Of a DNA stretch of 64,000 nucleotides, positions 59,092 to 64,000 are shown in pieces. The notes below the pieces were generated by a model. The model made no database searches, was not told where the DNA came from, and saw only the letters and a list, made by a program, of their open reading frames with translations. Positions within the stretch are counted from its first letter, which is position 1. Every line of letters starts with the position of its first letter. The stretch is from Cryptomeria japonica (Eukaryota > Streptophyta > Pinopsida > Cupressales > Cupressaceae): positions 458,826,072 through 458,890,071 of the forward strand of contig NC_081406.1 of the NCBI RefSeq assembly GCF_030272615.1, given 5' to 3'. Made by a program: the position numbers and the translations under genes.

Positions 59092-59502
59092 GTAAAGTTG
59101 TGGCTGGGGACTCTGATCCATTTGCTGAGGACAGATCACAACCCATGGAGATTGATACTCCTGGGCAGAATACTCTAAAAACAAAATGCCTTCATGGTAG
59201 TGTGACAAATGAGGCATTTAAAGGTGTGCAGCAATGTGAGGCAAATAATCAAGAAGAAATAATGAATTAACCAGAACGCAAATCCTCTTCCAAAGTGCCA
59301 ATAAGCAATCACTTGGCAGAACAGATTGAATCAATAGAAGATAATTTTGTGAAATGTACCGAAGGTTATGGAATCTCAGAAACTTGAAAGACTTTATGCT
59401 CTAATTTGTCGAAGGGTGATATCCTTAGCAGATGCGAACAAACCTACAATTATTAAATTCTTGAAGGACTTCTCATCTGATGAAAGCAATTTTCATAGAT
59501 AG
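59092..59502 (+). pseudogene. ATAD2-like exon 11 and C-terminus, with TAA and frameshift
   Basis: The acceptor CTACAG precedes GKVVAGDSDPFAEDRSQPME. TAA at 59268-59270 stands in NQEEIMN-stop-PERKSSSK. Near 59365 the frame shifts by one, and MESQKLERLYALICRRVISL (from 59368) resumes the family's C-terminal MERLYTRI block. It ends FLKDFSSDESNFHR-stop at 59500-59502. Confidence 0.78.
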
Positions 59503-59660
59503 TTTTGTAACCGAATGTCCTATGAAGTTTTTTTTGGGGCTCTAATTTGTCGAGGGGTGATATCATTGAAAGATGTGGACAAAACTATGATTTTTAAATT
59601 TTTGAAGGACTATGAAAGAAATTTTTAAAGAGAGTTTTGTAACGGAATGTCCTATGAACT
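59398..59660 (+). repeat. tandem duplication of about 141 bp over the C-terminal codons
   Basis: 59398-59538 and 59539-59660 both start GCTCTAATTTGTCGA and end near GGAATGTCCTATGAA (first copy CGAATGTCC). The second copy has a small deletion near 59605 and a different run of A and T. Confidence 0.85.
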
Positions 59661-59672
59661 GCTATGTTACCA

Positions 59673-59727
59673 GAAACGCGACGAGAGAACTTCGTTTCGC
59701 GTTTTCCCCGTCGCGAACGGCGGTTTC
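59673..59727. other. CpG-dense block with inverted repeats
   Basis: About 11 CpG in 55 bases, with CGCGACG (59677-59683) and CGTCGCG (59709-59715) as an inverted pair and GAAACGCG against CGCGTTTT. The surrounding DNA has almost no CpG. No gene assigned. Confidence 0.75.
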
Positions 59728-59776
59728 CAAACTGCTGTCTCACAGTCAGAGAAATTTAAAGGAGTGAATTTTGCAG

Positions 59777-59852
59777 TGAAGACCTTAATCCTGCTACAGG
59801 GGAAATAAGAGAAGATATCATTAATACTGTGACGTACGCACAGGAAATCTTG
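59777..59852 (+). other. possible orphan exon
   Basis: TTTTGCAG acceptor, an open reading of about 25 codons (EDLNPATGEIREDIINTVTY), then GTAATA. Borders look real, but I cannot match the protein to any gene. It may belong to something carried with the locus. Confidence 0.3.
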
Positions 59853-60945
59853 GTAATACATAGGTTTCAGTGAGAATATGCTCACTTTGTAAACAGATTT
59901 CTTCATGATATTGTTCTCTTTCAGGTTGAATAAATTGATTTTTTGTTATTGTCTCCATGCATGGGTGTGCATTGCTTTCAAATTGATATGTCAAGGACAT
60001 TGATATTGGTCTTCTTAGTCTTTCTGAGTTGCATTTTCCATTTACTGTCTTCATTCAAGGAATGGATTAATCTTGTCTAAATGGAATATGGAGTAATATA
60101 TGTTCATCTTTGGATTTCTCGGAAGAATTCCAGAAATTGTCTATTGGTGGGAGTGTTTCTATAATGTAATAATACAAAGGCGCCCCTTGGATGTGAATTT
60201 GTAGTGTCATGATGAGTCTCTGCATGGTTTGGTATTTGACTTTGTTGCCCGAATGAAGCACTGATCTGAGTAGTTATTTGTTCGAAGGTCTAAGCATTCA
60301 TTGGAATTCAAAGATGAATCATTTGAACACTTTATTTTCAGTTATGTTCTTTGCTTTGTTAGCTTAGGATTCTTCATGTTCTTTGATTTAAGAAGTGAGA
60401 TAGTCAAGAACACTGTCAGTTTGAGAAAATCTTGCATATTATTTTATATCTGCTTGTTGTTGCTGAATAATATATCATTTTTGATAAGGGATACCTTTAG
60501 GTCTAGCAGAGCCTAAAGAGCAAAAGGTGTCAACCTTTGGGTTGAGTTTTGTTCGTTGGCCAAACTAACAATTAAAATCAAGAATAAGTAATCGCAAAGC
60601 TTTAGGTTTAAATGGGTGCAATTTTGGAAAAAAACGTCAGCACACTCGACTTGGGACTACACAAGACTAATGGTTGTGTAAGCAACTAGGCATTCTACTA
60701 CTATTGGAATTAGTATGACCAAAAATGTTCCAAACAAATTACAATGTAATATTGAAAGAATTTTATTAAGATGAGAATAATAATATTAAAAATCACAGCT
60801 GTGAAAAATTTAAGATCTTTTTGAAATGCTGCATGTCTGATGTTTGTGGTTTGTGATTTGAACTGCTCGATTAAAAAATCTTTGTTTAATGCCTTTAGTA
60901 CATCTTTAATTAGTGAACATTGACCAGCCAAAAAAAATAGATTGG
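59853..60945. other. stretch without recognisable gene
   Basis: No domain, repeat or LTR end recognised. Confidence 0.45.
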
Positions 60946-60949
60946 TTCA

Positions 60950-63060
60950 ATGGTGGATAAATGAATCGCACCATTTAGATATACTTCATCAACCTAATAT
61001 GGTCCTAACCACCTTGTTTGCATCTTGATCTTATGATCCTTATATTGTGAGTCATAAAGGAGAGTCCATTCACCTTTTTGAAACATTTTTGTCTTGATAA
61101 AGAGTTCTTTCCACTTAATTTAATATTTTCTCACTATCTCAATATGATGGAAGGTTTCTCTTAAGATAAAATCAAGAGCATTAAGTTGCATCATTCTCTT
61201 TTTTTGGGCTGCTAATATGTCCATAATGAATTAAAGTTTTTACCTTAATGTATTGTGTTCAAACTCAATTGGAAGGAAATATTTTATCCCATAAACTATT
61301 TCATATGGTGTAAACAAGTTGTAGTCTTAGTAACAATCTATCAAAGAAATTGGCCTATGCCATATTTAAGTACCTTAGTAACAAACTATCAAAGCCTCTT
61401 TGATATAAAATATCACCAAGGATAGTGAAGTATGGTGTACATTGGAGGAAAGTTTTGTGTTATTTATGTGAAAGGTTAGGTGGTGAAGTTTGACCGTGGT
61501 GGTAAGCATAAATATCATGATACTAGGGTGAATAAGGACCAATAAGCTGTCATATAAGTTCAAAATTAGGGACATTGTGTGGGTATTAATAATTTCTCAA
61601 CAAGAACTTAGAATGTCGACTATTCTATGGCATATCCGAGACACATTCAATTATGGCTATAGTATCATCAACTAGATTGTTTTTCCAACTAGATCTTCAA
61701 GAAATTATTCTTGAAACTATTTGCCATGTATTTGTAGGTGATCAATTCACCATATTTTGTTTGATATTCATCATTAACCTTTTTTAATATTAGTTTAGAA
61801 TAACCATGAACAAGGATGTGTTGGATATTCCATTGAATTGTTATATTAAGACCAACAAGAAAAGCTTCATATTCAACACCATGGTTTGCACATGGAAAGC
61901 TAAATCTAAATGCTTTCAACATGGAATTTCCTTGAGTATAAACAAGATTCAAATGCTTGCTCCATGACTAGTACAAGAACAATCGAGACATAACTTCTAT
62001 ATAGAGGGCTCTTCAATAGTAAAGATAAATTCATCAAGATTATCTATAACGAATGGATGATTATCTATAAGAGGTGCCTTAAATAATTGATCCATAGAAA
62101 CCTATGCTTTAATTTCTTTTTTATCTTAAAACTTACTGTCAAATTCACCTAACAATGTTGCCCTCTTAGCCATATTAACTGTAAGAGAATTTTTGAATAA
62201 GAGGCATTTGAATGGATCCAATTAATAAATGAGATTTGCTTGGTGACTAAGCATGTAATGTCACAATTTTTGTGTACAAAAAAGACTACTAAACATTACC
62301 ATTCCATAGAAATATAGGAAAGCTCATTTTTCATGAGTGTTTGATTGATAATAGATTGTTGCAAACTTAGAAATATAAAAATCTATATATCATTGAGATA
62401 TAATAAAGATCAAGAGTTTTTTGATGTTATACCAAAAATACATTTCTTGGAATTAAGGCATATATATATATATATATATATAAGGATTCAAATATAAATT
62501 CAAGGACATGAGTTGTATTCTCTTATTTTCTATTTTCCCATTTGAAATATCGTCTAAATAAACTTCCACAATTTCTATGGAGCATGTCATGAAATGTAAC
62601 TATCATTGCCCTCTGATAAGTAGCTCCCACATTTATCCATCTAAAGGTGTCACTTGATAGAAAAAGATACCTCAAGGGAATTATGAAAGAAATTTTGTGT
62701 TGGTCTATAATAACAATTCAAATATGATTACAACTCAAAAAACTATCCACAAGTGATAGCATTTTATAACTAGCTATGAGATCAATAATTATGCCAATGT
62801 TGGAAGGATGAAAATCATCTTTTGGGCAAGATGCAATAACATATTTGAAGGCTATACATATGCATATTCCTTTTATCTTTTTTGACATGAATTATAATGG
62901 ATATCCATTCAAGATAGTCAATTGGGAGTATGAAGTTAACATTTAAAAGTTTTTGTATTTCTTCTTTGACTAGTAGGGCAATTTTAGGATGCATCTAATG
63001 TAGTTTTCCTTAATTTAAACTTAGCATTAAAAAAACCATGCATGGAGGTGAACCAAAATA
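60950..63060 (-). pseudogene. Gypsy pol remnant: RT, RNase H, integrase C-terminus
   Basis: In minus, RT text includes CPKDDF, SYKMLSLVDSF, HKISFIIP and FRWINVGATYQRAM (about 63040-62560), with a shifted YLDD catalytic word at 62549-62560. RNase H follows, with NHGVEYEAFLVGLNIT, GYSKLILKKVNDEYQTK and ELITYKYMA (61952-61689), where the family has AEYEAL and GDSQLVI. The integrase C-terminal part comes last: VYGIKYFLPIEFEHNT, AQKKRMMQLNALDF, WTLLYDSQYKDHKIK and RWLGPY (about 61330-60990). Stops and shifts are frequent and the RNase H Asp of GDS is changed to Tyr. The order is that of a Ty3/gypsy pol. No LTR was found on either side. It is not joined to the Gypsy gag at 34-49 kb. Confidence 0.83.
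62459..62482. repeat. (TA)n microsatellite in the Gypsy remnant
   Basis: About 12 uninterrupted TA units. Confidence 0.95.
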
Positions 63061-63200
63061 GAAGGGTCCAATCCAAACATGTTAGCATAGGACCAATAAA
63101 AATATATGAAATGTGCTTTGCAAAATTGATGACACTCAGTGTTCTTTTGGAGGATTTTAAGATGTAAATATATAGATTATTTTTTATCCCCAAATTTTAA

Positions 63201-64000
63201 TGAATACTAAGAGGTGGCGGGGGGGGGGGGGGGGGGGGGTGAATTACTATGCCCAAACTTTTAACAAAACTCTTAAGCAATTTTACTGCAGACCAGTATA
63301 GTAGTTTAAACAATAAACCGATTAAAACACAAACAAGCCAAATAGCAAATAGAGAATTCACCCACATAAGAACAATCACCATAACACAAGATATTTTGAT
63401 GTGGAAACCCAAATGGGAAAAACCACGGTGAGTAAAACTAACAAGTCATCTATCTACAGAATAGTAACCAGACCGGTTAAGGTCAGATCGGTTAAGGTCA
63501 GACCGGTTAAGGCCTTACAATTTTCTCCATCAGAACAGATCTTGTTAGGAATCCAGATCTCTGTTAGGAGATAAGTCCTGTTAAAGACTACCTTGTTAAA
63601 GGATTTCAGATTCACAACTGTGAACCACCTTGTTAGAGGATTTACAAAAGGCTTGACTGGGCCTACCCAATTAAGGATTTCAGACTTGTCGAAGAGATTA
63701 GTAATCAACAAGTGAATGATCTAGACAATAGCATAGAATGCTTGATTAGATCCTTGACAACTCTTTGTTAATACATTGCAACATTACTTTAGTCTTCTAT
63801 CCTTTTCATGTTCAATCTCTATTACATGATGCTTCTATATCAACTCCACTTCTTCAACATACATACACACATACATTCATTCCTATAAAAACCCTAGACA
63901 TGATGTCCTTAAATAAGAAGCTGATTTCATGTCGGTCCAATGAGATTGGATTACAATTTCCTAGGATCAAAGCATCTAGACACATTTGGTAACATGACAT
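63201..64000 (-). repeat. Copia LTR, minus orientation, cut by the window end
   Basis: The plus strand starts near TGAATACTAAGAGGTGGC and shows a run of 21 G (63219-63239), the complement of the LTR C-tract, followed by TGAATTA. The core complement GGAAACCCAAATGGGAAAAACC lies near 63402-63423. Three 15-bp units (63472-63514) and several CTGTTA words follow (TAACNG in minus). The LTR start lies beyond 64000. Confidence 0.7.
63472..63514. repeat. three 15-bp units ACCGGTTAAGGTCAG
   Basis: Units at 63472, 63487 and 63502. The second begins ATCGG and the last is incomplete. They lie inside the minus-strand LTR. Confidence 0.9.

Larger units (their letters stand above)
51573..59502 (+). pseudogene. 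AAA-ATPase/bromodomain gene (ATAD2-like, Arabidopsis At1g05910 family), disabled
   Basis: Eleven segments with GT-AG borders assemble in one phase for most of their length. They give an N-terminal basic region, an acidic stretch, an AAA module, a second AAA-like region, a bromodomain and the family's C-terminal motif (LERLYALI..). Intact plant and animal homologues are nuclear chromatin ATPases: the AAA ring assembles and the bromodomain binds acetylated histone tails. This copy has TAG at 51633 and 51684, TGA at 55354, TAA at 58834 and 59268, a shift near 59365, and no matching splice phase after exon 6. Key ATPase residues have also changed (Walker A Lys-Met instead of Lys-Thr). It is therefore most likely a pseudogene, although it keeps introns, so it is not a retrocopy. 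A transcript map could still show use of part of it. Confidence 0.82.

Noticed and set aside
51573-59270. RNA editing as an explanation for the in-frame stops (C-to-U restoring Gln or Arg would need the reverse)
   Set aside because: The genomic stops would need U-to-C editing, and this is nuclear rather than organellar DNA. Decay by C-to-T change is simpler.
51573-59502. Processed retrocopy of the AAA/bromodomain gene
   Set aside because: At least eight introns with GT-AG borders and consistent phase are kept.
62984-63193. Minus ORF at 62984-63193 as a separate small gene
   Set aside because: It lies at the upstream edge of the Gypsy RT remnant and shares its orientation; no independent motif.

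Overview
This window is nuclear DNA of a seed plant. It is AT-rich and packed with decayed Ty1/copia and Ty3/gypsy LTR retrotransposons, with one LINE and one multi-exon host gene that is broken. The host gene resembles the plant AAA-ATPase/bromodomain protein family of Arabidopsis At1g05910 (ATAD2-like). The nested, heavily mutated LTR elements and the long poly-C tract near most LTR ends fit a large, transposon-rich genome. My impression is a gymnosperm/conifer, but this rests on style alone and is low confidence. No bacterial, viral or organellar genes, rRNA, tRNA or CRISPR arrays were seen.

Layout. 1-3.95 kb: tail of one Copia element (pol end, 3' noncoding region, LTR), followed directly by the second half of pol from another Copia. 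3.95-7.8 kb: unassigned AT-rich DNA that holds a GC-rich island with six 34-bp palindromic repeats (6853-7050). 7.8-17 kb: Copia LTRs, mostly without internal regions, in both orientations. 18.6-21.2 kb: an LTR, a primer-binding site (PBS) and an unusual coiled-coil protein with four CCHC-like knuckles, with no pol. 21.6-26 kb: a Copia in minus orientation (gag to RNase H). 26-32.3 kb: a Copia LTR plus gag (+), then a minus-strand LTR of the same family, itself split by another LTR, and the minus-strand pol end. 32.5-34.8 kb: 3' end and LTR of a + strand Gypsy.

34.8-49.7 kb: a minus-strand Gypsy (protease, zinc-knuckle gag, gag, leader, LTR). Its gag is split by a complete Copia (36643-43846) with two LTRs, PBS, polypurine tract (PPT) and a 5-bp AAATG target duplication. 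This is the best-delimited element here. 50.4-51.45 kb: endonuclease part of an L1-type LINE. 51.57-59.5 kb: about eleven exons of the AAA/bromodomain gene. It has five in-frame stops, a frameshift and changes at key ATPase residues, so I call it a pseudogene. 60.95-63.06 kb: Gypsy pol remnant (minus). 63.2 kb to the end: a minus-strand Copia LTR with a 21-G tract.

The elements share features across families: a C-tract motif near the LTR 3' end, a GGTTTTTCCC/GGTTTTCC core upstream of it, clustered TAACNG sites, a stem-loop just after the pol stop, and repeated PPT-like tracts. Many premature stops look like C-to-T changes of CAG, CAA or CGA codons, as expected for long-methylated DNA.
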